Assembly (NCBI GenBank): GCA_029213305.1
Contig: JARGPA010000002.1
Location: 87,217 to 151,216 of the forward strand
Direction: 5' to 3'
Origin: Phycisphaerales bacterium
Lineage (GTDB): Bacteria > Planctomycetota > Phycisphaerae > Phycisphaerales > UBA1924
DNA: 64,000 nucleotides
Positions 1 to 6,989 of the stretch are shown here, piece after piece. The notes under the pieces are model-generated. The model worked only from the letters and a program-made list of their open reading frames with translations. It ran no database searches and was not told the origin of the DNA. Position numbers and translations under genes: made by a program. The number at the start of each line of letters is the position of its first letter. Position 1 is the stretch's first letter.

Positions 1-193
1 CTTCTGAAATGATTCCGAGGATCACGAGCGTGAGAACTGCGCGCCATGAGATGATTTCGGGTTGCCACCACATGCAGAATCCGGAGATGAGCACCATCAT
101 CCAGATCCCAGGTAGTGCGAGAACAACGAAAACCAACCCTGCGAGTCCAGAGATCGCTGCGATGGATGCAATCACCCAGACTTCCCAGATCAT
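1..193 (-). CDS. DUF456-like membrane protein (N-terminal part, runs off the window)
   Basis: Reading the minus strand from an ATG at 193 gives an uninterrupted frame to the window edge. It begins MIWEVWVIASIAAISGLAG, followed by a hydrophobic stretch with LPGIWMM and a second hydrophobic segment. The two membrane helices separated by an LPG turn resemble the start of DUF456 family proteins, whose function is unknown. An AAGG stretch lies just upstream of the ATG, and the preceding minus-strand gene stops 15 bases away, so the two are probably cotranscribed. Only about 64 codons are visible; the family call rests on the LPG-type turn and hydrophobicity alone. Confidence 0.55.
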   Translation of the reverse strand, partial: MIWEVWVIASIAAISGLAGLVFVVLALPGIWMMVLISGFCMWWQPEIISWRAVLTLVILGIISE

Positions 194-208
194 GAACTTA
201 CCTTCAAG

Positions 209-1132
209 CTAGTCTTCTGTCGCCGACGAGTCCGACGGTTCTGAAGAGTCATTGGATTGAGCAGGAGCAGTCTCCGCCTCATTCTCATCTTCTTGGGAAG
301 GGAAGGCTTTCTCTTCCATTGCGAGGATCCATTCTTCTACATAGAGATGTTGGTAGGTGTCGACCGATATCTCTTTGCCTCCCAGCGAATCGTGAGAAGA
401 TTTGATCTTAAGGAACACAATGAACTTATCCCATTTGCGTTTATCAACTTCTTCAAGATCGTCTGGGGTGATTGTCCCGCCGTTGGGAAGAGTCAGCGCC
501 ATTGTGTCGCTTACCCATGCATATTTCTTGGTTTTGACTTTGAGAATATGAACAAACATCAACAATGCGACCGTCCAACAGACAGCCATGATCATCCATT
601 GAACAATCAAGTCAAAGTTACTCAAAGGTTTGGGTAGTTTTGCGGATTGCCATTCGAGTTTGAGTGTTTCAAGTTCCCGTTCGGGTGTTTCGATCACAGT
701 GTATTCTGGATCGAGATGCCCGATGACTTTGAGCGCATCGAGCCAATTCATCCGAGCAACAAGCATTGAAGCTCGAAGATTCCTGTTGCTTGATGAGTCT
801 TGCGCATCTGTAAGATTTCGAGTTTGAGTCTCGGGTTCGTTGAGTCTTGTGTACTCTTCGCTTGGGTTTGCTACTGAGGTATCACGGATGAAGATTCCGA
901 AGTCTTCTGAGTTTGCCCGTTTGCTTTGCTCAAGATATTGCCACTTTGCCCATTGTGCGTATCGCTCGCCTCGCTTGGGGTAGACACTAGATGCATCCCA
1001 GAAACCCCACGCTCCAACTATAAAGATCACGATCGTAATTACACTGAGCTTGAGTGCCCATCGGGGATTGATTGGCGCTTTCGCACAGTCACTCGTCACT
1101 GGTGAGAGTTGTTCTTGTTTTTGATCGCTCAT
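209..1132 (-). CDS. Two-helix membrane protein of unknown function
   Basis: The open frame reaches back to 1228, but the ATG at 1132 (MSDQKQEQLS) is preferred because GGAG lies about 11 bases upstream and the extra N-terminal codons are not protein-like. The 307-residue product has a transmembrane helix at about residues 25-45, a hydrophilic region to about 170 containing an Arg/Glu/Asn-rich segment, a second helix at about 171-193, and a charged C-terminal domain ending in an acidic Ser/Glu-rich tail. I recognise no catalytic motif. It precedes the DUF456-like gene by 15 bases and is probably in the same operon. Confidence 0.75.
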   Translation of the reverse strand: MSDQKQEQLSPVTSDCAKAPINPRWALKLSVITIVIFIVGAWGFWDASSVYPKRGERYAQWAKWQYLEQSKRANSEDFGIFIRDTSVANPSEEYTRLNEPETQTRNLTDAQDSSSNRNLRASMLVARMNWLDALKVIGHLDPEYTVIETPERELETLKLEWQSAKLPKPLSNFDLIVQWMIMAVCWTVALLMFVHILKVKTKKYAWVSDTMALTLPNGGTITPDDLEEVDKRKWDKFIVFLKIKSSHDSLGGKEISVDTYQHLYVEEWILAMEEKAFPSQEDENEAETAPAQSNDSSEPSDSSATED

Positions 1133-1307
1133 GATGTCTATTCGCTCCGTAGGAGTGTCGGCATATGGGTCCAATGAATGATTATTCGCGTAACTTAGAG
1201 AGATATCGGCATAGGACGTCGTGAACATGGAGCAAGGTCACGGAATTCCGGCCCATTTCGACAGGAAATGGACAATTCATGTCTTTTCTTATCTCCAAAT
1301 ATGGATC

Positions 1308-1544
1308 TTAGTCTCTCGGAAGATCGACTCTATCGATAGCCTTTGCCCACCAGAGTGCTGCTCGTTTTTCGCCTTCTGTGAGTTTCATCAACCCTGAGTA
1401 TCCACCCAAATCGACTCGTTTAGAGGGAATCTTGGGATACTTCTTGTTTGAGAGCAATGCAAGGGTCAAAAACCTTGAGTGCTCTGCTCTAAACTTAGCG
1501 CCTGCATCGATGATCTTTTTTCTTTGAAACCCATTCCAAATCAT
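1308..1544 (-). CDS. Small basic hypothetical protein
   Basis: A 78-codon frame starting MIWNGFQRKK. The product is basic and soluble, with no signal peptide and no family I can name. In its favour are an ordinary codon pattern, an amphipathic middle and a C-terminal Trp-Trp-Ala-Lys segment. Against it are its short length and the lack of a clear ribosome binding site. It lies alone between the membrane-protein operon and the SRP RNA. Confidence 0.5.
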   Translation of the reverse strand: MIWNGFQRKKIIDAGAKFRAEHSRFLTLALLSNKKYPKIPSKRVDLGGYSGLMKLTEGEKRAALWWAKAIDRVDLPRD

Positions 1545-1699
1545 GGTTTGAGTGTATCAGATTTCTTGCGATCAGCCAATTTTGTTTCTTTGAAACCCCT
1601 ACGGGCGCTCATTTTTGAGATTCAGATGCTCATCCTTGAGATGCTCATTCGAATTCAGTTGGCCGATCCGATGAAGCTACCTACGATCTCTGCTCGCGA

Positions 1700-1825
1700 C
1701 CCCTTCTTGTCGATGCCCGGGCCCGATGCACGGGTGTCCTGTGAAACTGGTCAGGGCCTGACCGCAGCAGCCATAAGCAGCCGATATCCGGTGCCGTTGG
1801 TGTCCTGGGCATCGACAATGAGGGG
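1700..1825 (+). ncRNA. ffs: Signal recognition particle RNA (4.5S type)
   Basis: The core of SRP RNA helix 8 is present at 1749-1777: a GGTCAGG 5' side and an AGCAGCC 3' side followed by AAGCAG. The ends close into a long stem: CCCC at 1700-1703 through GATGCCC at 1718 pairs with GGGCATC at 1807 through GGGG at 1825, 18 of 19 positions pairing. The roughly 126-nt hairpin fits the small bacterial form without an Alu domain. The apical loop reads TGAC, not the usual GGAA. It lies 75 bases upstream of dnaX, an arrangement also seen in Firmicutes. Confidence 0.85.
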
Positions 1826-1900
1826 TTGTTGAATAAATTAGGAAATTGAATACTGAGATGTACTTAAATTCCGACGATTTCGACGCTCCTACCATCTGAC

Positions 1901-3025
1901 ATGGCTTATACCGCACTTGCTCGCAAACATCGCTCTCGTACTTTCGACGAAGTCATTGGACAGTCTCCCATCGCGAAGACGCTCAAAGCCGCGATTGATT
2001 CGGATCGGGTCCATCACGCGTATCTCTTCATCGGGACTCGTGGAGTTGGAAAAACCTCGATGGCGAGGATCTTTGCAAATGAGCTCAACAATCCTGAGAA
2101 TAAGGACGATGTCGCGGCTGCGATATTCGCAGGTCAGGACACGGATGTCATCGAAATTGACGCGGCCTCGAACACGGGTGTAGACAATACCCGCGAGCTG
2201 ATCGCGAACTCTGCGTATCGTCCGATGCGTGGACACTACAAAATCTACATCATTGACGAAGTTCATATGCTCTCCATGCAGGCCTTCAACGCGCTTCTCA
2301 AAACGATGGAAGAACCTCCCGAGCATGTAAAGTTCATCCTGTGCACGACTGAATCACATAAAGTTCCTGCAACGATTCAATCTCGTTGTCAACGATTCGA
2401 TTTCCGAAACATACCTGCGACGCAGATAGCAGATCATCTCAAGTCACTCATCAAGTCTGAGGGTTTCAAAGCAGATGAAGAGTTGATTTTTACTCTCTCG
2501 AGATTGGGCAACGGATCAATGCGTGACGCGCTCTCGTTGCTTGATCGCTTGCTTGCATCGGGTGAAAAGAAACTAACTATCAATCTACTAGAAGAGTTAC
2601 TTGGATTGCCTGATCGTGAACTCCTCAGTGCATTGATCGACGCAATCGCGGATGGAGATCCCAAAACCGTTCTCCAATCCACAGGCACTTTGATGAACAA
2701 GGGAATCTCTGGAGAACAACTCCTCGGTTCATTGCTCGAAAGATTCAGAGACTTGATGGTTCTGGGATCTTGCGGCGAAGACACTGATCTCGTCGATCTT
2801 TCAGACGAAGCGCGTACAAGTGAGTATGCACGGGCTCGTAGATTCGACGCCGCAGGCGTTGTTCACATGATTGCACTTTGCGAATCCGTTCAACGAGCGA
2901 TTAAATCATCTCCTGCTCCACGAGCGTTGCTCGATGCATGTATGGTTCGTCTTGCGATGACTGAGAAAATCGCAGATGTCGCGGCATTCGTAGTCGGCGG
3001 AGGAAACGCAATAAAAAAAGCGTGA
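1901..3025 (+). CDS. dnaX: DNA polymerase III clamp-loader subunit DnaX (zero-frame, gamma-like product)
   Basis: DnaX is the AAA+ motor that loads the sliding clamp. Visible are the N-terminal RKHRSRTFDEVIGQ, Walker A GTRGVGKTS (45-53), Walker B IIDEVHML (117-124), the EEPPEHVKFIL segment and the SRCQRFDF arginine-finger motif (161-168). The usual zinc-binding cysteines after the Walker A helix are absent; the loop is shortened to an acidic Asn/Asp segment. The zero-frame product stops at 374 residues, about the end of clamp-loader domain III, directly after an A7 slippery site. A -1 shift adds about 100 residues. ybaB follows closely. Confidence 0.95.
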   Translation: MAYTALARKHRSRTFDEVIGQSPIAKTLKAAIDSDRVHHAYLFIGTRGVGKTSMARIFANELNNPENKDDVAAAIFAGQDTDVIEIDAASNTGVDNTRELIANSAYRPMRGHYKIYIIDEVHMLSMQAFNALLKTMEEPPEHVKFILCTTESHKVPATIQSRCQRFDFRNIPATQIADHLKSLIKSEGFKADEELIFTLSRLGNGSMRDALSLLDRLLASGEKKLTINLLEELLGLPDRELLSALIDAIADGDPKTVLQSTGTLMNKGISGEQLLGSLLERFRDLMVLGSCGEDTDLVDLSDEARTSEYARARRFDAAGVVHMIALCESVQRAIKSSPAPRALLDACMVRLAMTEKIADVAAFVVGGGNAIKKA

Positions 3026-3075
3026 GGGCAGCGTCATCAAGCGTCGAAGAACCAAAACCTCGACCTACGCTGCCC
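2999..3075 (+). promoter_or_regulatory. Programmed -1 ribosomal frameshift cassette in dnaX
   Basis: Three elements are in the expected order. A Shine-Dalgarno-like GGAGGA lies at 2999-3004. Eight bases later comes the in-phase slippery heptamer A AAA AAA (3013-3019), followed by GCG TGA, so the zero-frame stop is one codon downstream. Six bases after the heptamer a 9-bp stem forms: GGGCAGCGT (3026-3034) with ACGCTGCCC (3067-3075). It is topped by an inner 5-bp stem, GTCGA (3043-3047) with TCGAC (3060-3064). The -1 frame is open from here to 3321. E. coli dnaX uses the same layout, but there the -1 product is the short one. Confidence 0.85.
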
Positions 3076-3321
3076 CTAAGACCAGTTAAACCTATCAAAC
3101 GAGATGAACCCCGCGAACCCGCGGCGTCGAATCATCGTCGGAAAATTCAAGTTGTTAAAACTGAATCTACGACTGTGCAAGAGATTGCACCTGAGCAAAT
3201 TCAACCTACTCCTCAGATGCGAGCACCGACTCCAGAAGAGGTTGAAGCAGATCCGTTGGTTCGATCAGTACTCGATGTGTTTGCAGGTGAAATCAAAAGA
3301 GTACATCCAAAGAATAAGTGA
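3019..3321 (+). CDS. dnaX: DnaX tau-specific C-terminal extension, read after -1 frameshift
   Basis: After slippage, reading resumes at AGC (3019) and continues for about 100 codons. The extension is Pro/Lys/Glu-rich and then ends in a segment reading DPLVRSVLDVFAGEI, which resembles the conserved C-terminal end of uninterrupted DnaX proteins in related bacteria. That makes it coding sequence and not a shadow frame. The full frameshift product would be about 474 residues, short for a tau protein. A GTG at 3022 could start an independent peptide, but no ribosome binding site other than the frameshift-stimulating one is visible. Confidence 0.8.
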   Translation, partial: SVRAASSSVEEPKPRPTLPLRPVKPIKRDEPREPAASNHRRKIQVVKTESTTVQEIAPEQIQPTPQMRAPTPEEVEADPLVRSVLDVFAGEIKRVHPKNK

Positions 3322-3330
3322 GAATCATCT

Positions 3331-3702
3331 ATGTTTGACAAACTTAAAACAATGCAAGCACTTGGTTCATTGATGAAGAACAAAGAGCAGCTCGCAGAAG
3401 CTGGCGAACGAATCAAAGCAAAGATTGAGACGATGAGAATTGACGGCGAAGCCGGCGGCGGAGCATGTCGAGCAATCGTCAACGGCAAAATGAAACTCAT
3501 GGATCTCAAACTTGATCCAGCACTACTCGCAGGAATGGCCGTCGATGAAAAGACTCGCGATCTCGCAACTGCACTCATTAAAGATGCTATTAATGATGCA
3601 ACAGAACGAGCACAACAACAAGTCCAAGATTTAATATCTCGTGAGGCAGAAGAACTCGGGCTCGGAGATATCGGCTCCCAGCTCGGTGGGTTCTTGAACT
3701 AA
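3331..3702 (+). CDS. ybaB: YbaB/EbfC family nucleoid-associated protein
   Basis: A 123-residue protein with the YbaB/EbfC pattern: an N-terminal amphipathic helix (MFDKLKTMQALGSLMK), a helix rich in Lys/Glu, a central strand region with IVNGKMKLMDLKLDP, and a C-terminal helix rich in Ala/Gln. These dimeric proteins bind DNA. The position after dnaX is the classic one (dnaX-ybaB-recR), but here recR is missing and a Nudix gene follows 3 bases after the stop. Nine bases separate it from the dnaX -1 frame stop. Confidence 0.9.
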   Translation: MFDKLKTMQALGSLMKNKEQLAEAGERIKAKIETMRIDGEAGGGACRAIVNGKMKLMDLKLDPALLAGMAVDEKTRDLATALIKDAINDATERAQQQVQDLISREAEELGLGDIGSQLGGFLN

Positions 3703-3705
3703 ATT

Positions 3706-4413
3706 ATGAGTGTTCGCGTCGAATCGAACGAAGATCTGGTTCCTATTAAGATCGTTATCGATCGATCCATAATCGTTCACAAGCAATCAGACACCATTCA
3801 AAGAGCATGGCAAGAACTGTGTGATGTCAACCCACGATACTTCAATGGATCAATGCTTTCATTTGATTCATTTGATCCAAAGTCGGGTGTGATCCAAGCT
3901 TCGGTTGAAGAGTACAAGAATCATGCGGTTCGAGATTCAGTTGATGTCGGAATTTCTTTGCTTGCGGTCACCGCTGTATTAGCCGCTCCTGATCAGGATC
4001 AGAACACAACGGTATTTCTACTTGGAAGACGATCCACTCAACTCCATCGTTATGGCGGGCTGTGGGAGCTTGGACCCTCTGGTGGCGTAGATGTCCCCCG
4101 ATTCAGAAGAACGCTCAAACAAAGACATATCTTGAAAGAAGTTGCGAGAGAAATCAAAGAAGAAATCGGTATACGAATCTCGACTCGGCCACATGGATTG
4201 AGAGCAATAATACATGACCACGAAGCAGGATCAACAGACATTGTGATTGCGATTGTCCTCGAAGAGATTCCTCTACTCAAAATGAACTGGGAATACAGCG
4301 ATACTCGATGGGTGACGATCGATGAACTCTATGAATGGGTACAAACAAGTCCAGAAGAACTCATCCCAACAACAGTCGAACTTGCTCGTATTTTGTATGA
4401 AACTAGGTCCTAA
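3706..4413 (+). CDS. Nudix hydrolase domain protein
   Basis: 235 residues. The Nudix box is recognisable: GPSGGVDV (123-130) followed, after an insertion of about 10 residues, by REIKEEIGI (148-156). The REXXEE core that binds the metal is intact; the spacing in the first half of the box is longer than the standard 23-residue motif. About 80 N-terminal residues precede the Nudix fold and match nothing I recognise. Substrate unknown. It starts 3 bases after ybaB. Confidence 0.8.
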   Translation: MSVRVESNEDLVPIKIVIDRSIIVHKQSDTIQRAWQELCDVNPRYFNGSMLSFDSFDPKSGVIQASVEEYKNHAVRDSVDVGISLLAVTAVLAAPDQDQNTTVFLLGRRSTQLHRYGGLWELGPSGGVDVPRFRRTLKQRHILKEVAREIKEEIGIRISTRPHGLRAIIHDHEAGSTDIVIAIVLEEIPLLKMNWEYSDTRWVTIDELYEWVQTSPEELIPTTVELARILYETRS

Positions 4414-4422
4414 GATAGAATC

Positions 4423-5043
4423 ATGAGTATCGACGCGTCTCCCACTATTGCATCTCAAACTATTGATGGGTTCCTTGAATCACTCAATGCGAAGATTCCA
4501 ACCCCAGGGGGAGGAGCCGCGGCGGCGATCACCGGCGCGACTGCTGCTGCTACTGCGGGGATGGTTGTTAGTTATTCAGTAGACAAAAAATCTCTTTCAG
4601 AGTTTAAACTGAACAACTCCAACGCTCAGAACCAACTCAATCGTGCGCGAGAGATGTTTCTCATGTTGGGTGATGAAGACGCCGCAGGGTACAGCGAACT
4701 CAACTACTTGTGGAAACTTGACAAAGCGGATCCTCAACGAGTCGCAAGGTGGGACAATGCTGTCGCAGGCGCGATTGGTCCTCCTAAGGCAATGCTCGCG
4801 CTGGCGCTTGATGTACTGAGATTGTGTGAACAGTTGATTAACACAACAAATCGACAACTCAAGTCAGATTTAGGAGTCGCTGCAGTTTTGTTTGAAGCAA
4901 CAGCCCGATCCGCTGCGTGGAATGTAAAAATTAACATCCCTCTACTTGAAACATCGATGCAACAAACAGCACGAGATGAAGTTGATTCATTTCTTAAAAC
5001 TGCATCTGAGCTTTGTAAGACAATCGAAACGGGGTGTATGTGA
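4423..5043 (+). CDS. Formiminotransferase-cyclodeaminase (FTCD_C) family protein
   Basis: 206 residues, mostly helical. The N-terminal glycine-rich motif PTPGGGAAAA (26-35) is the hallmark of the cyclodeaminase/methenyl-tetrahydrofolate cyclohydrolase family (FTCD C-terminal domain, FchA). These enzymes act on formimino- or methenyl-tetrahydrofolate. Which reaction applies here cannot be read from the sequence, and no histidine-degradation genes are nearby. Its stop overlaps the start of the next gene (ATGTGA at 5038-5043), indicating translational coupling. Confidence 0.85.
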   Translation: MSIDASPTIASQTIDGFLESLNAKIPTPGGGAAAAITGATAAATAGMVVSYSVDKKSLSEFKLNNSNAQNQLNRAREMFLMLGDEDAAGYSELNYLWKLDKADPQRVARWDNAVAGAIGPPKAMLALALDVLRLCEQLINTTNRQLKSDLGVAAVLFEATARSAAWNVKINIPLLETSMQQTARDEVDSFLKTASELCKTIETGCM

Positions 5044-6419
5044 GTTCTCCAACTGACTCTACAGGATATCAGTTCGTTGATCTCTCGAGCAATCCAAAGA
5101 TTGCTGCGCTTACGCAAGTTCTCCGAGATGTGAGCGCCGTGAAAGACCCCGCTGAGATGCTCAAAGCATTTGGTCCGTGGGTTGGGCAACGGTTCCCAAG
5201 AGATGCGTTTGTGAGTATCTCCATCCGAGATTTGCCTGAAGGATCCTACAAAATAACTCGTTCGATTTCGCATGGCCCGAAGGTTTCTCCTCAGCCATCC
5301 CCGAGTGGGAATCCTTGGATCGATTGGGAAAATCTCCCGACCCATCAAGGTGGTTTGATTGGGAAAATTCTTAAGAACGGCGAACCTTCAGTCATCACTG
5401 GATTGGATCTTACTCTAGATAAACCACTCTTTGATGCGCTTGGACCTTACGCTGCTCGACTCAAATCCGTTACTGCGATGCCGGCATTTGATGATGGCCA
5501 ACCGCTCAACTGGTCACTGAGTTTTCATGAAAATCCAAATTGGAAAGACCTTGACACTTTCGTTGCTGGATTACTCGACATGAATATGATGGGAACAGCA
5601 ACGAGAAATCTTGTGTTTCGTAAACAAGCAGAGACACTCAACGAACAGCTCATGTCGCAGTTCGAGCAGATTGCTAAAATCCAAAGACAGTTGCTCCCCG
5701 GGAGATCTCCTAACCTTGATGGGTTTTCACTCGCGACGAGCTATCTGACGAGCAACATTGCAGGCGGGGACTATTTCGATTACATCCCGCTCGAAGATGA
5801 TCGATTGGGAATCGTAATCGCGGATGTTTCGGGACACGGCCCAGGCGCTGCAACTGTAATGGCAATGCTCCGTGCGATCCTCCATTGTTATGGAGATACG
5901 CAAGACTCGACAAACTTGGATCAAAGAGAAACAAGTGATGTTGCTGAATATTGCAATCGTAAGCTCGTCCATGCAAATCTAAACGGTGAGTTCGCAACCG
6001 CTTTCTTCTGTGTTCTTGATCAAAATAGCGGCGAACTTCGTTGGACGAGATGCGGACACAATCCGCCTTTGATCCGGAGACATGACGGTTCAATTCAAAC
6101 TCTAGAAAGCGCAGGAACTTTGCCTTTGGGAATTACAACGGAGATCGAGTTCGAATGGGATTCGTGTGTAATGGAACCAGGAGACACCCTGATTCTGTAT
6201 ACAGATGGAATTACCGAAGCATCAAAGCTCAGACATCTCAGCACAGATAGTGATCATGACATGTTTGGAGTTGATCGTCTTAAAGACTCACTACATGAAT
6301 GCACTGGACAACCACAGTGCGCGATTGATTCGATTCACCAAGCGCTCCACAAGTTTACACATCGACTCGAACGCGATGACGATCAGACTCTCGTTGTCAT
6401 TCAAAGATCGGTGGACTGA
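5034..6419 (+). CDS. GAF-like plus PP2C/SpoIIE-type serine phosphatase (RsbU-like)
   Basis: 461 residues. The N-terminal 200 residues have the size and pattern of a GAF sensor. A coiled linker follows, including KIQRQLLPGRSPNLDGF (215-231), typical of the entry to RsbU phosphatases. The metal-binding GGDYFDY lies at 244-250, then VIADVSGHGPGAA and, near the end, LYTDGITEA. Such proteins dephosphorylate anti-sigma antagonists in partner-switching pathways. No antagonist (STAS) or anti-sigma kinase gene is adjacent. The start is GTG at 5034 or GTG at 5040, both overlapping the upstream gene. Confidence 0.88.
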   Translation: MYVSSPTDSTGYQFVDLSSNPKIAALTQVLRDVSAVKDPAEMLKAFGPWVGQRFPRDAFVSISIRDLPEGSYKITRSISHGPKVSPQPSPSGNPWIDWENLPTHQGGLIGKILKNGEPSVITGLDLTLDKPLFDALGPYAARLKSVTAMPAFDDGQPLNWSLSFHENPNWKDLDTFVAGLLDMNMMGTATRNLVFRKQAETLNEQLMSQFEQIAKIQRQLLPGRSPNLDGFSLATSYLTSNIAGGDYFDYIPLEDDRLGIVIADVSGHGPGAATVMAMLRAILHCYGDTQDSTNLDQRETSDVAEYCNRKLVHANLNGEFATAFFCVLDQNSGELRWTRCGHNPPLIRRHDGSIQTLESAGTLPLGITTEIEFEWDSCVMEPGDTLILYTDGITEASKLRHLSTDSDHDMFGVDRLKDSLHECTGQPQCAIDSIHQALHKFTHRLERDDDQTLVVIQRSVD

Positions 6420-6422
6420 TCA

Positions 6423-6917
6423 ATGACTAAAAAACCTGTCAACAAAAATACCGAATGGTTTGATCGTCCAGATCCGACAGGCGAAAGCACTACAGGAGAG
6501 GTTGGGCTACGGTTCACTTGCACCCAATGCGGGAACTGTTGTACTGGTCCTACCGGGTTTGTTCTGTTTACTGATGTCGAAGCAAAATCAATGGCTAAGG
6601 ATGTAGGGGTTTCACTTGAATCTTTCTACGAGAAATACACTCGAGATACTATCGTTGGTCGATCGCTCAATGAAGTACATATCGATCCATATGGGTTTGA
6701 TTGCGTGTTTTTGACAAGGGATGCAGAATCTGGAAAGACCGGATGCTCAATCTACCATTCTCGTCCTGAACAATGTAGGACTTGGCCATTCTGGAGAAGC
6801 AATCTCATCGGAAAACGAGCTTGGCGCGAAGCAAGCGAGGGTTGCCCAGGTATGGATGAAGGCGAACTACATCCCCCAGAGTACATTCGTTTAACACGAG
6901 ATCGTGTAGATATCTGA
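6423..6917 (+). CDS. YkgJ family cysteine-cluster protein
   Basis: 164 residues. The CTQCGNCC cluster (33-40) followed by later cysteines in FDCVFL, GCSIYHSRPEQCRTWPFW and EGCPG is diagnostic of the YkgJ/PF03692 family of putative zinc- or iron-binding proteins. The biochemical role of the family is not established. It starts 3 bases after the phosphatase stop and probably shares its transcript. Confidence 0.88.
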   Translation: MTKKPVNKNTEWFDRPDPTGESTTGEVGLRFTCTQCGNCCTGPTGFVLFTDVEAKSMAKDVGVSLESFYEKYTRDTIVGRSLNEVHIDPYGFDCVFLTRDAESGKTGCSIYHSRPEQCRTWPFWRSNLIGKRAWREASEGCPGMDEGELHPPEYIRLTRDRVDI

Positions 6918-6989
6918 ATCAAGTGATAGAATAGAATCACTTCGGTTTAGTAGTTGTTTTTAGCCTATAGGCATGGATGGTTGAGCTGT

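Noticed and set aside
9..212. Plus-strand 67-codon open frame
   Set aside because: It is the antisense of the DUF456-like gene, which has better membrane-protein features and a plausible start.
3013..3019. dnaX frameshift as a sequencing error in the A-run
   Set aside because: Not excluded, but the in-phase heptamer, upstream SD and downstream stem at correct distances together favour a programmed shift.
3104..3373. 89-codon frame overlapping the dnaX tail and ybaB
   Set aside because: Runs through a coding region in another frame and encodes a Lys/Leu/Arg-rich peptide with no family pattern.
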